NCBI GenBank assembly: GCA_035378955.1
Contig: DAOSUS010000002.1
Coordinates: forward strand, 1 to 64,000
Origin: Candidatus Hydrogenedens sp.
GTDB taxonomy: Bacteria; Hydrogenedentota; Hydrogenedentia; Hydrogenedentales; Hydrogenedentaceae
DNA: 64,000 bases
Direction of reading: 5' to 3'
Of the stretch, positions 1-9,441 are shown piece after piece; the first letter of the stretch is position 1; every line of letters starts with the position of its first letter. The notes beneath the pieces are model-generated. The model had not been told where the DNA came from, made no database searches, and saw only the letters and a list, made by a program, of their open reading frames with translations. A program made the position numbers and the translations under genes.

Positions 1-389
1 TTTTCCCATCGGTAACACTCCATATTCCATGGTTATTTGTAATAATACATTATATTATATACTTTACTTTATCCCTATAATAAGCATTATACAATTTTTT
101 TAACAAAATTAACACAATTTTATCTAACCCGTCAAGATTTATTATCCTTCTATTATATATAAATATTTTGTTCAATTTCTTTTTTATATTTGAATACAAA
201 TTTTAAAAATATTTTTCAAATAGAAAATAATGTATATATGGTTAATGGTTATGGATATAAGAACACATTTAGAGGCATAGTAAGGTGCATAATGGTTATA
301 ATATGGTAGGGGTAATTCATGAATTACCCTTACATGAATTACCCGTACATAAAATATTCCTACATGTTTGGAAATAAGGAAAAACATTG
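1..389. other. AT-rich intergenic region upstream of secA
   Basis: This stretch is very AT-rich and has no convincing gene. It holds the palindrome and tandem repeat listed separately at 307-347. At the extreme left edge, the minus strand has GGAGTG (21-16) followed by an ATG at 9-7, which could be the start of a divergent gene running off the window. Only three codons are visible, so this stays a suggestion. No clear -35/-10 pair for secA could be fixed in such AT-rich sequence. Confidence 0.5.
307..347. repeat. REP-like palindrome with 15-bp tandem duplication
   Basis: A perfect 20-bp palindrome occupies 310-329 (arms GGGTAATTCA and TGAATTACCC). Its right arm is part of a 15-bp unit starting CATGAATTACCC that repeats directly at 318-332 and 333-347, with a degenerate third unit after it. 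The flanks GTAGGGG on the left and CTTACA on the right resemble three other palindromes in this window (30258-30286, 42881-42908, 42995-43022). This suggests a dispersed REP-like family. It lies 40 to 80 bp upstream of secA and could also fold in its leader. Confidence 0.7.
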
Positions 390-3137
390 ATGATATTTAA
401 ACTGATTGAATGGATTTTTGGTTCCAGTAAAGAGCGAGCTGTACGGAAATTGCTACCTCTTCTGGATGCTGTTCGTGAAGAAGAACCACGCATTGTTAAA
501 ATGTCCAATGCGGAATTGCGTTCGCAAACGGCGATATTAAAAGAAAAACTGTCGCAGGGGACAACTTTAGATGATATACTTCCGCATGCATTTGCCGTAG
601 TTCGTGAAACGGCAAAACGCGTAGTCGGGCTACGACCCTTTGATGTTCAGATAATCGGTGGTATTGTTCTTCATCAAGGGGGTATTGCAGAAATGGTAAC
701 CGGCGAAGGAAAAACATTGGTAGCAACCATGCCGGTGTATTTGAATGCCCTGACGGGAGAAGGTGTCCATGTGGTCACGGTGAATGATTACTTAGCACGG
801 CGTGATGCGGAATGGATGGGACCTATCTATCAGTTTTTAGGTTTAAGTGTTGGACTTATACAGCATGATATGGATTTATACGAACGGCAGGTGGGATACC
901 GTGCGGATATTACTTACGGGACAAATAACGAATTTGGGTTTGATTATCTCCGCGATAATATGGCGGTGCGTAAAGACATGCAGGTTCAACGCGGGTTAAA
1001 TTATGCTATTGTTGATGAAGTGGACTCTATATTAATTGATGAGGCACGCACTCCCCTTATCATTTCAGGTCGTCCTGAACGGAGTTCGGATATTTATGTG
1101 AAAGTAGATGAGGTTGTTCGACGACTTCGTAAGGGAGAGCATTACGAAGTGGATGAGAAACAACGCTATGTGCTTATAACGGACGATGGTATGGAACAGG
1201 CGGAACGACTTTTAGGTGTGGATGATTTATTTACAGATACTAACATTGGAATTGTCCATATTCTTGAGCAATCGATACGAGCCCATAATTTATATCATCG
1301 GGATAAAGATTATATTGTTCGAGATGGAGAGGTGCTTATTGTAGATGAGTTCACCGGTCGTGCATTAGAAGGGCGACGCTACTCGGACGGACTTCATCAA
1401 GCCATCGAAGCCAAAGAACGCGTGCCCATACGCTTTGAGTCACAGACCATTGCTACGATTACTTATCAGAACTATTTCCGAATGTATAAAAAATTAGCAG
1501 GTATGACAGGAACCGCTATAACAGAGGCTCTGGAATTTAGCAAAATCTATGGACTTGAGGTAACTCAAATTCCTACCAACTTACCTTTAATCCGCGAAGA
1601 TTTGAATGACCTTATCTTTGCCACAGAAGATGGAAAGTTTCGCTATGTAGTAAAAGAAATTAAAAAAATACATGAAACAGGTCGCCCCATTTTGGTAGGA
1701 ACGGTCAGTATCGAAAAATCCGAAAAGTTAGCCCAATTATTAGAAGGTATCGGTATTGATGATTATCAGGTATTAAATGCAAAACACCATGAACGCGAAG
1801 CCGTAATTATTGCCAATGCAGGGAAAAAATCAGCCATTACCATCGCTACAAATATGGCAGGTCGTGGAACCGATATTAAATTGGCGGAAGGGGTTCGTGA
1901 ATTAGGTGGATTGTATATTATCGGCACGGAACGACATGAAGCACGGCGAATTGATAATCAACTACGAGGTCGTGCCGGCAGACAGGGAGACCCTGGAACT
2001 ACTCGATTTTATGTAAGTCTTGAAGATGAAGTAGCACGGCTTTTTGGTGGAGACCGTGTTAAAAGATTGCTGGACATGTTTGGTAGTAATAGTGAAATGG
2101 ACGAGCAACCTTTAAGCCAGCGTATGGTCTCACGCTCGATTGAACGGGCACAAAGGCAGGTCGAAGAATATAACTACGAAATTCGAAAGCATCTGCTTGA
2201 ATACGATGAGGTTATGGATAAGCAGAGGAAATATATCTATTCCATGAGGCAGGAAGTGCTGGAAGATAAAGATGTGACGGAACGCCTGCAAGAAATGATT
2301 ACGAATATTATTTCCGATGTCATTGACCAGTTTGCTCCGGAAGACCAACTGCCAGAAGAGTGGGACCTGGAAGGTTTACAAAAACAATTAAAAAAGATAT
2401 TCAATACAGATTTTAATTTAAGCGGTGAAAAGGAAGAAGAGCCTATCTCGCTGCGTGAGAGCCTTTTTAAACAGGTGTTAAGGGAATATGAACGGCGTCA
2501 TACCTTGCTTGAAGTGGAACTACAGAAACAATATGAACAACAAACGAGAGAAGGACAAACTCTCCCACCGGTAAACTTTAAAAAGATAGCCCGAAAACGC
2601 ATTCATGATTTAGAACTTATGGTATTGTTGCGAGCCGTGGATGAAAAATGGATTGAACATTTATATGAAATGGATTATCTCAGAGAATCGGTGCGTCTTC
2701 GTGCTTATGGACAGAGAGACCCCTTACTGGAATACAAGCAGGAAGCTTTTGAATTATTCCAGAATTTAATACAGTCCATCGAGTTAAATGTTATTCAATC
2801 GCTATTCCGTATTACAGACCCGGAATATCGCAAAAAGAGAAGTATCCCTTCTCGTGCTACGGGGGCGACTATGGAAGATGACCCCTTTGCTCATTTGCAA
2901 CGGTATAGTTACATTGCGGCAGATAAAGAAGCCGACCGTAGTTTTTCCGCTTTCGATACAAGAAAGTTTGCTCTGGGAGGGCAATCCGTTCCAGGGGGTG
3001 GAACCACAGAAGAAGCAGAAGAAGAAAAACCGAAACGGGTACCTGTTCGTGTCGGACCGAAAGTAGGACCGAATGACCCTTGTCCTTGTGGCAGTGGAAA
3101 GAAATATAAAAAATGCTGTGGAAAACAACTCGTATAA
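390..3137 (+). CDS. secA: Preprotein translocase subunit SecA
   Basis: This is the ATPase motor that drives unfolded preproteins through SecYEG at the inner membrane. The protein has about 915 residues, normal for SecA. Visible motifs are the Walker A GEGKT at about 105-109, DEVD at about 209-212, the helicase-like TNMAGRGTDIKL and GRAGRQGDPG segments, and a C-terminal zinc-binding tail CPCGSGKKYKKCC (Cys 898, 900, 909, 910) that in this family binds SecB and phospholipid. The ATG at 390 follows ATAAGGA at 374-380 with good spacing; a TTG directly before it (387) is an alternative. The last 25 bp overlap the next gene, so translation of the two may be coupled. Confidence 0.98.
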   Translation: MIFKLIEWIFGSSKERAVRKLLPLLDAVREEEPRIVKMSNAELRSQTAILKEKLSQGTTLDDILPHAFAVVRETAKRVVGLRPFDVQIIGGIVLHQGGIAEMVTGEGKTLVATMPVYLNALTGEGVHVVTVNDYLARRDAEWMGPIYQFLGLSVGLIQHDMDLYERQVGYRADITYGTNNEFGFDYLRDNMAVRKDMQVQRGLNYAIVDEVDSILIDEARTPLIISGRPERSSDIYVKVDEVVRRLRKGEHYEVDEKQRYVLITDDGMEQAERLLGVDDLFTDTNIGIVHILEQSIRAHNLYHRDKDYIVRDGEVLIVDEFTGRALEGRRYSDGLHQAIEAKERVPIRFESQTIATITYQNYFRMYKKLAGMTGTAITEALEFSKIYGLEVTQIPTNLPLIREDLNDLIFATEDGKFRYVVKEIKKIHETGRPILVGTVSIEKSEKLAQLLEGIGIDDYQVLNAKHHEREAVIIANAGKKSAITIATNMAGRGTDIKLAEGVRELGGLYIIGTERHEARRIDNQLRGRAGRQGDPGTTRFYVSLEDEVARLFGGDRVKRLLDMFGSNSEMDEQPLSQRMVSRSIERAQRQVEEYNYEIRKHLLEYDEVMDKQRKYIYSMRQEVLEDKDVTERLQEMITNIISDVIDQFAPEDQLPEEWDLEGLQKQLKKIFNTDFNLSGEKEEEPISLRESLFKQVLREYERRHTLLEVELQKQYEQQTREGQTLPPVNFKKIARKRIHDLELMVLLRAVDEKWIEHLYEMDYLRESVRLRAYGQRDPLLEYKQEAFELFQNLIQSIELNVIQSLFRITDPEYRKKRSIPSRATGATMEDDPFAHLQRYSYIAADKEADRSFSAFDTRKFALGGQSVPGGGTTEEAEEEKPKRVPVRVGPKVGPNDPCPCGSGKKYKKCCGKQLV

Positions 3138-4603
3138 TCGCTCTGGTCTCTATCGTTCTTTTTTGGATCGCTATGATGACCCTATTATTCATTCGGGAAG
3201 GATATTTTACAAAATCTACATGGAGTTTTCCTGAAACACGATGGGAACAATATAAAGATTGGCGGGTCGGTGTATATACAAACGATGATAAAAAAGTAGG
3301 ATATGTGCAGATTACAACAAACCCGGAACCGATGAGCCCCTATGGACCTGCATTTAAAATGACTATTACATTCCGATTGGATACTGTGATTTTCTCCTTT
3401 CCTGTAAATTTATCTATTCGTGGTTTTGCATGGTTTAGTCAGCGGAAGGGTTTGGAAAATTTTCAGTTAGCACTTCGTTCCGATGAGAGCGACATCAAAA
3501 TATCGGGTGAATATGATGGATATCAATTAAAGGGAGAGATAATAACCGGTAAAGAAACAGTTCCTTATTCCCTACCTGTCGGCAGGAATTTTTTACTTAC
3601 TGCAGGACCGGCTTTACCCTTAATGGATACCCCTGTTTTAGAACCTGGCCAGAGTATTACTGTAGATGTTTTCGACCCCCTTTCCCGTTCCGTGCAGAAA
3701 TCTATCATAACTTCCCAGAGCAAAGAAACTTTACAGATAGCAGGAGAAAATATTGATACTTACCGTATGACAGTAACTTTGAGTGGGCTTACATCAACGG
3801 TATGGGTTACCCCCGACCAGGAAGTAGTTCAAGTAACAACACCTTTCGGTTTGAAACTTAAGAAAATAAGTCTCGCAGAAACAACAGCACACATTCCGGA
3901 CAGCGAAAAAGGGGATATAATCAGTGCAACAGCCATAAAACCTAAAGGGGTAAAGCCTTTCCGCGGAGCCAGGCAAATGTGGGTGAAAATTGAGGGATTA
4001 ACAAATATCAACCAACCCCCCGTATCCACATATCAGGTAAGAACAGCTCAGGGATATTTTATCAATCCACCTGCAGAACCCAAATCGCTTCCCCTGACAG
4101 AAAAAATCATGCGGACAATCCCAGACAATACGCTTACAGGAGACGCATTAATTCAGTCGGAACATCCCAAAATTCAACAAATGGCAAAAGAGATTGTGGG
4201 GACAGAACAGGACCTCTGGAAAAAGAGCCAGAAAATTTATGATTGGGTTTTTAAAAATATAGAAAAGAAAATATCTCCAAATATTCCGTCTGCTTTGACG
4301 GTTCTTGAAACGCGTCAGGGCGATTGTAATGAACATGCAGTTCTTTTCACGGCACTTGCCCGTGCCGTTGGAATACCCACACGGATATGTATTGGATTGG
4401 TATGGAGTGATGAATTACAAGCCTTCGGTTATCATGCATGGGTAGAAGTATTTGTCGGAGATTGGACACCGATAGACCCAACTTTAGGGCAAGCTATCGC
4501 AGATGCTACACATATTGCCCTGATTTATGGGAATATTGAACAATGGTTCCGCCTCAGTTCTTATGTGAACCAAATACAACTCGAAATTATAAATGTAGAG
4601 TAA
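3113..4603 (+). CDS. Membrane-anchored transglutaminase-like protein
   Basis: The 496-residue protein has an N-terminal membrane segment (about 7-28), a long extracytoplasmic beta-rich region, and a C-terminal transglutaminase-like core. The catalytic triad is visible as Cys405 in GDCNEHA, His441 in YHAWVEV and Asp455 in PIDPT. Bacterial members of this superfamily act as proteases, amidases or cross-linkers; the substrate here is unknown. The start lies inside secA (25-bp overlap). A later ATG at 3173 would delete most of the membrane anchor, so the early start is preferred. It converges on asd with a 12-bp gap. No known pathway is implied by the context beyond coupling to secA. Confidence 0.85.
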   Translation: MLWKTTRIIALVSIVLFWIAMMTLLFIREGYFTKSTWSFPETRWEQYKDWRVGVYTNDDKKVGYVQITTNPEPMSPYGPAFKMTITFRLDTVIFSFPVNLSIRGFAWFSQRKGLENFQLALRSDESDIKISGEYDGYQLKGEIITGKETVPYSLPVGRNFLLTAGPALPLMDTPVLEPGQSITVDVFDPLSRSVQKSIITSQSKETLQIAGENIDTYRMTVTLSGLTSTVWVTPDQEVVQVTTPFGLKLKKISLAETTAHIPDSEKGDIISATAIKPKGVKPFRGARQMWVKIEGLTNINQPPVSTYQVRTAQGYFINPPAEPKSLPLTEKIMRTIPDNTLTGDALIQSEHPKIQQMAKEIVGTEQDLWKKSQKIYDWVFKNIEKKISPNIPSALTVLETRQGDCNEHAVLFTALARAVGIPTRICIGLVWSDELQAFGYHAWVEVFVGDWTPIDPTLGQAIADATHIALIYGNIEQWFRLSSYVNQIQLEIINVE

Positions 4604-4615
4604 TAATTTTTCCTT

Positions 4616-5620
4616 TTATAGATACTCTGCAATTTGAACAGCGTTATATGCAGCACCTTTAAGGAGATTATCCGCAACAATCCACATATCCAATGCACTG
4701 GGATGGGAAATGTCTTCACGAATTCTGCCTACAAAGGTTTCCCACCGTCCTACGGCTACCGTAGCCAAAGGATATACTTGTTTCGCGGGGTCGTCCATTA
4801 ATACTACACCCGGAGCATTGGCAAGTAATTCGCGTGCTTTCTCTACAGTTACCTTCTTTTCTGTTTGTATATTTACAGATTCGCTATGACTATTAATCAC
4901 CGGAACGCGGACTGTGGTAGCTGTTACCTTGATATTGGGGTCACCCATAATTTTCTTGGTCTCGTTGACCATCTTCATTTCTTCGTTCGTGTATCCATTC
5001 GCCTCAAAGGCATCTTTCTGCGGAATTTGGGGAATACAATTAAATAGAATTTGATGAGGGAAAACCTTTACTTCTAAAGGCTTTCCTTCTACATACGCCT
5101 GTATCTGATTTATTAATTCTTGAACCGCATTCTGTCCCGCCCCTGAAACCGCTTGATAAGTGGAAACTACAACCCGTTGTATTCGGGCGAAATCATGAAT
5201 AGGTTTTAAAGCAACTACCATTTGTATGGTAGAGCAATTCGGATTTGCGATAATCCCTTTATGATTTTTGATTTCATGAGCATTAACTTCCGGGACCACT
5301 AATGGAACTTTCGGGTCCATGCGCCAGGCACTTGAATTATCAACAACAACACAGCCATCTTTTGCTGCAATGGGTGCAAATTTCTTGCTTGTGCTTCCAC
5401 CTGCGCTAAAAAGGGCTATTTCAATCCCTTTGAATGAATTTTCATCAAGAACTTCAACAGGAATTTCTTCTCCCTTATAGGCTAACTTTTTGCCTCGAGA
5501 ACGCTCCGAAGCAAGGAATTTTATTGCCTTAACAGGAAAATTCCTATTTTCCAATGTTTCTATCATTTTCCTACCGACCAAACCGGTAGCACCCACAACA
5601 GCAACTACTTTGGGATTCAT
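4616..5620 (-). CDS. asd: Aspartate-semialdehyde dehydrogenase
   Basis: The enzyme reduces aspartyl phosphate to aspartate semialdehyde with NADPH, the branch point to lysine/diaminopimelate, threonine and methionine. The N-terminal nucleotide-binding motif GATGLVGRK, the FSAGGS loop, the active-site Cys in NPNCSTIQ (about residue 129) and the RVPVINSHSE segment are all present. Length (334 aa) is normal. The ATG at 5620 sits 8 nt after AGGAG (5633-5629); a GTG six bases upstream (5626) is the alternative and lies too close to that site. trxA lies upstream on the same strand. Confidence 0.96.
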   Translation of the reverse strand: MNPKVVAVVGATGLVGRKMIETLENRNFPVKAIKFLASERSRGKKLAYKGEEIPVEVLDENSFKGIEIALFSAGGSTSKKFAPIAAKDGCVVVDNSSAWRMDPKVPLVVPEVNAHEIKNHKGIIANPNCSTIQMVVALKPIHDFARIQRVVVSTYQAVSGAGQNAVQELINQIQAYVEGKPLEVKVFPHQILFNCIPQIPQKDAFEANGYTNEEMKMVNETKKIMGDPNIKVTATTVRVPVINSHSESVNIQTEKKVTVEKARELLANAPGVVLMDDPAKQVYPLATVAVGRWETFVGRIREDISHPSALDMWIVADNLLKGAAYNAVQIAEYL

Positions 5621-5693
5621 ATACACGACTCCTGTCTTATAAGTTATTTCGGTGGTTGTTTATATAATAGAAAAAGTTACTTTTTTACAAATG

Positions 5694-6008
5694 CTATCCA
5701 AGGTATGAATCTAACGCAGAGGCAAGAACTGCTTTCTGGGTTAGACCAACGAACCTTTTAACTTCAGTTCCATCTTTTATTATTACAAGCGTAGGAATAC
5801 TCGAAACGCCAAACTGTTCTGCTAATTCAAATTCTTCATCTACATTTACTTTTCCAATCTTTGCCTTACCTGCGTAATCTTTTGCTAACTCTTCAATTAT
5901 CGGTGTCATCATCCTACACGGTCCACACCACTCCGCCCAAAAATCTACAAGGCTTACACCCTTCGATGTTTCTGAAGAAAAATTATCTTTGGTAAATGTC
6001 ATCGCCAT
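5694..6008 (-). CDS. trxA: Thioredoxin
   Basis: This is a cytosolic thiol-disulfide reductant of 104 residues, a typical size. The active site WCGPC is at residues 27-31, and the cis-proline loop SIPTLVI follows. An AAGGAG site (6020-6015) lies six bases before the ATG. It is co-directional with asd, 73 bp ahead of it, so the two may share a transcript. No signal peptide is visible. Confidence 0.96.
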   Translation of the reverse strand: MAMTFTKDNFSSETSKGVSLVDFWAEWCGPCRMMTPIIEELAKDYAGKAKIGKVNVDEEFELAEQFGVSSIPTLVIIKDGTEVKRFVGLTQKAVLASALDSYLG

Positions 6009-6344
6009 ATTAAACTCCTTAAAATATATTTTTCAAATGATAAAAATCATAATTCCGTAATAATTAAAACTACATCATTATATAATTTGTTCCCTTAACT
6101 TTTCAAACTTTATTTTTTCTGCCAATGATTGAATATAAAATCTTTTAATAAATATTGCAATTATTTTCTAATTCTTTGAATTTCAAAAAGGAGTTTGTAA
6201 AGAAACACTTTTATCGTGTCTTTCTTTGCAATTCATCTTTCATATTGTGCGTATTGTAGTTTATGTAGTCTATTCTTAATCTTATAAAGAAATCCCCCAT
6301 ACTTTCTTGTATGGGGGATTTAAGAAACTATCTATCATTCAATA
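6009..6344. other. Intergenic region between FKBP gene and trxA
   Basis: This 336-bp AT-rich stretch carries no gene. Its left part would contain the trxA promoter (reading leftward). Its right end holds the hairpin at 6290-6321 listed as the terminator of the FKBP gene. Confidence 0.6.
6290..6321 (-). terminator. Terminator hairpin after the FKBP gene
   Basis: A perfect 13-bp inverted repeat (arms 6290-6302 and 6309-6321, core CCCCCATAC) encloses a 6-nt loop. It starts 24 bp downstream of the stop of the minus-strand FKBP gene. On the minus strand it is followed by TCTTTATAAG, a weak T-rich tract, so termination is likely but may be imperfect. Confidence 0.75.
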
Positions 6345-7109
6345 TTATTGATTGGGAAGTTGGACTGTGTTGTTGTCTTCTTGCTCTGGAGGTTTAATTT
6401 CCAATAATTCTACTTCAAACTGAAGTAAGGCATTCGGTGGAATTCGCTGATTGCCATCTTTACCATAAGCAAGGTTGGGAGGAATGAAAATTTGCCACTT
6501 GGAACCTACAGGCATAAGTTGTAAGGCTTCAGTCCAACCTTTTATAACACGATTTAACGGGAAGGTTACTGGTTCCCCACGGTCATAGGAACTATCAAAA
6601 GTTGTTCCATCTAATAAAGTGCCTTTGTAATGAACTGTTACGCTGTCGGTTTCTTTTGGTTTAGGTCCATTCCCTTCCTTCAGTATTTTATATTGTAAAC
6701 CGCTGGGTAATGCGACCACACCTTCTTTTGTTTTGTTCTCTTCAAGGAATTTCTTTGCTTCTGCTTCATTTTTTACCGCGTCTTCTTCCCGCTTTTTCAT
6801 CTGGGCTTCCATAAGGTTTTGCTGGAAGGTGCGAATACAGTTCTGCATTTCTTCATCTGTCATAGCCAGTTCTTTGTTGTCCAGAACATCATTGATGGCT
6901 TTATTTAATACCTCTAAATTAGGTTTAGTATTTAACATCTGAAAAGTCTTCGCTACATTCACACCTAAGGTATAGCAAAGTTTATCCACATCATTTTCAA
7001 ATTTTGGCTTTTCTGTATCCTGTCCTCTTACTGGATTTATAAAAAGCAAAAGAGCGGATACTAACAAACAAGATGTAATGAGAATAGATTTACCCTTTAA
7101 AACTGACAT
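6345..7109 (-). CDS. Exported FKBP-type peptidyl-prolyl isomerase
   Basis: This is a FkpA/Mip-like cis-trans prolyl isomerase of 254 residues, expected in the periplasm. It has a signal peptide (about 1-29, hydrophobic core LITSCLLVSALLLF), an FKBP_N helical dimerisation region with charged coiled-coil residues (about 35-140), and a C-terminal FKBP domain (VTVHYKGTLLDGTTFDSS, VIKGW, IPPNLAYG, LLQFEVELLEI). The ATG at 7109 has AAAGGAG upstream and directly precedes the signal peptide. An in-frame upstream ATG at 7193 would add 28 residues that would spoil the signal peptide. It probably folds outer-membrane or secreted proteins. Confidence 0.93.
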   Translation of the reverse strand: MSVLKGKSILITSCLLVSALLLFINPVRGQDTEKPKFENDVDKLCYTLGVNVAKTFQMLNTKPNLEVLNKAINDVLDNKELAMTDEEMQNCIRTFQQNLMEAQMKKREEDAVKNEAEAKKFLEENKTKEGVVALPSGLQYKILKEGNGPKPKETDSVTVHYKGTLLDGTTFDSSYDRGEPVTFPLNRVIKGWTEALQLMPVGSKWQIFIPPNLAYGKDGNQRIPPNALLQFEVELLEIKPPEQEDNNTVQLPNQ

Positions 7110-7398
7110 TTTTTTCTCCTTTGAAATTGAAATTTTAAGGTTTCGATGGGGAGTCTCAAACTTTCTGAAAACAGCCCAATTTAGATAGAGCATACTCCTA
7201 TTGCATATATAAAATCAAATTGTCGGTCTTTACAAAATAATCTGAAGAATGAATTGGTAACCTATATTTGTAAAGATATTAATCATATAAAATATTTGGC
7301 AATCTACTTTTATAGCGATTTTTTATTTTTATTGTTCATTGTGTAATAATAAAAAATAATGGAAAAGTAAGGATAAATATCTCTTAAAGGGGAATGTT

Positions 7399-9372
7399 AT
7401 GAAAGTATCTCTTACATTAAGGTTGTTAATCTTAGGTGCGATTTTTACAATACTTCCTGCGGTAATTATTTTCTTGAATGTTTATGTACAGAATAATAAG
7501 GTATTGGATTCGGTACTGAGTGAAACAGAGAAACTTTCTAATTCGGATTTAAAGCATATTACAGAAGGAGTGTATAGTCTTTGTGAGACTCAGCAAGAAG
7601 TATTAGAGAATTTTGTAGGTAAAAGTCTGGATGTTGCTCATAAGTTGGTAGAGGTATCGGGTGGTATATCTGTAAATACGGATTCCCTTTTAACATGGGA
7701 AGGGACAAATCAGTTTACGAAAGAAAAACAAAGTGTAACACTACCACGAATGAAGATAGGGGACAAACCCATAGAGCCCAATAAGGACCCCAAAATTCCT
7801 TCTCCTATTGTAGATGAAGTAAAAAATTTACAGAATGTAACCTGTACTATCTTTCAACGAATGAATGATAATGGAGACATGTTGAGGGTATGCACTAATG
7901 TATTGACAAAAGAAGGACAACGGGCAATAGGGACTTATATTCCAGTAAAAGAACCTGATGGTAACCCCAATGAAGTAGTTAATACGGTATTAAAAGGAGA
8001 ACGATATAAAGGACGTGCCTTTGTTGTTGACCGCTGGTATATAACTGCTTATGACCCCATATATGATTCCGCAGGAAAAGTTATTGGAATGCTCTATACG
8101 GGTATTCCACAAGAAAGTGCAACTGCCTTGCGTAAAGCGATTATGGATATTGTAATAGGGAAAACAGGCTATGTCTTTGTTCTTAATGGGAAAGGAGCTA
8201 ATAAAGGATATTGTGTAATCTCCTATAAAGGAACAAGAGATGGACAAAACGAATGGGAAACCAAGAATGCAGATGGAGAATATTTCATCCAGAACATCAT
8301 AAATAAAGCCTTGAAACTAAAAGGAAAAGAAACGGCAATTCATTATTATACATGGAAAAGAGCCGATGACCCTGTGTCCCGAAAAAAAATTGCCATGATT
8401 ATGTATTATGAACCCTGGGATTGGGTTATTGGTACCAGTGCTTATGTGGATGAACTTCAGGAAGTAGAAGCCAAAATTCGGGGAACATTTCGCAATCAGA
8501 TTGTTCTAATAATTATACTTACCGCGATAATTCTTGTAGTTGCCTTAATAGTCTGGTTCTTTATGGCAAAACGATTGACTTCTCACATGACAGATTTGTC
8601 AAACCTGTTGAACGAATCCGCAAATCAGGTAGATGCCGCCGCAGAGCACTTAGCCAGCAGTAGTCAGGATATGGCTTCTCAGGTGAGCAATCAAGCCTCT
8701 TCCTTAGAAGAAACTTCTGCTTCCTTAGAAGAAATTTCTTCTCATGTGCAGGAGAGTGCCTCAAATTCAGAAGAAGCTAAAAACAAAATATTAGAAATCC
8801 AAAATGCTACAGAACAAAGTTCGATAGCAGTAACAGAACTTAATCAGGCTATGGGGGCTATTAAAAAATCGTCTGATGAAACAGCAAAGATAATAAAAAC
8901 CATAGAGGAAGTGGCTTTCCAGACCAATCTATTAGCTCTCAATGCGGTCGTAGAAGCGGCTCGTGCCGGTGAAGCAGGAAGAGGTTTCGCCGTGGTTGCA
9001 GAAGAGGTGCGTAATTTAGCACAGCGTAGTGCCCTTGCGGCGAAAGAAACGGCAGAATTATTGAAACAATCCCAGATAAATGTTACCAAAGGCGCAGAGG
9101 TATCTGAAAAAGTTTTCTCTGCTATACAAACCATTACCGAATCGGTCCAGAAGACAGTTACTCTTATTACCGAAATATCGACAGCAAGTGTTGAGCAGGC
9201 GCAAGGTATTGAGCAGATTAATCTGGCTCTATCTTCTATCAATCAAGTGTCTCAAAATATTTCCGCAACTTCTGAAGAAACTGCTTCCACAGCGGAAGAA
9301 CTCTCGGCTCAGGCAATTCAATTAAAGAACGCCGTTAATTCCCTTTATGCTATTATCCGTGGGGATAAGTAA
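7399..9372 (+). CDS. Methyl-accepting chemotaxis protein, Cache sensor, no visible HAMP
   Basis: A 657-residue chemoreceptor. TM1 is at about 8-30, followed by a large periplasmic Cache-type sensor (about 35-365, with the TYIPV, YTGIPQE and WDWVIGTSAY features of this fold), then TM2 at about 366-388. The cytoplasmic signalling hairpin (about 505-538) contains EVAFQTNLLALNAVVEAARA and GRGFAVVAEEVR, the CheA/CheW contact region. The segment after TM2 runs straight into Gln/Ser-rich heptads and lacks the prolines of a HAMP domain. No CheR-tethering pentapeptide is seen at the C-terminus. The gene stands alone with AAAGGGGAA before its ATG, and no other chemotaxis gene lies in the window. Confidence 0.92.
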   Translation: MKVSLTLRLLILGAIFTILPAVIIFLNVYVQNNKVLDSVLSETEKLSNSDLKHITEGVYSLCETQQEVLENFVGKSLDVAHKLVEVSGGISVNTDSLLTWEGTNQFTKEKQSVTLPRMKIGDKPIEPNKDPKIPSPIVDEVKNLQNVTCTIFQRMNDNGDMLRVCTNVLTKEGQRAIGTYIPVKEPDGNPNEVVNTVLKGERYKGRAFVVDRWYITAYDPIYDSAGKVIGMLYTGIPQESATALRKAIMDIVIGKTGYVFVLNGKGANKGYCVISYKGTRDGQNEWETKNADGEYFIQNIINKALKLKGKETAIHYYTWKRADDPVSRKKIAMIMYYEPWDWVIGTSAYVDELQEVEAKIRGTFRNQIVLIIILTAIILVVALIVWFFMAKRLTSHMTDLSNLLNESANQVDAAAEHLASSSQDMASQVSNQASSLEETSASLEEISSHVQESASNSEEAKNKILEIQNATEQSSIAVTELNQAMGAIKKSSDETAKIIKTIEEVAFQTNLLALNAVVEAARAGEAGRGFAVVAEEVRNLAQRSALAAKETAELLKQSQINVTKGAEVSEKVFSAIQTITESVQKTVTLITEISTASVEQAQGIEQINLALSSINQVSQNISATSEETASTAEELSAQAIQLKNAVNSLYAIIRGDK

Positions 9373-9441
9373 TTGGTTTTAACAGACGAAAAAACACGAA
9401 GAACAAAGATTTCCCGAAGAAAAATAATATTCAAGATAGCC

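Noticed and set aside
2788..3192. Several open frames on both strands overlapping the end of secA
   Set aside because: They lie over the conserved SecA C-terminus and the start of the next gene, and have no ribosome sites.
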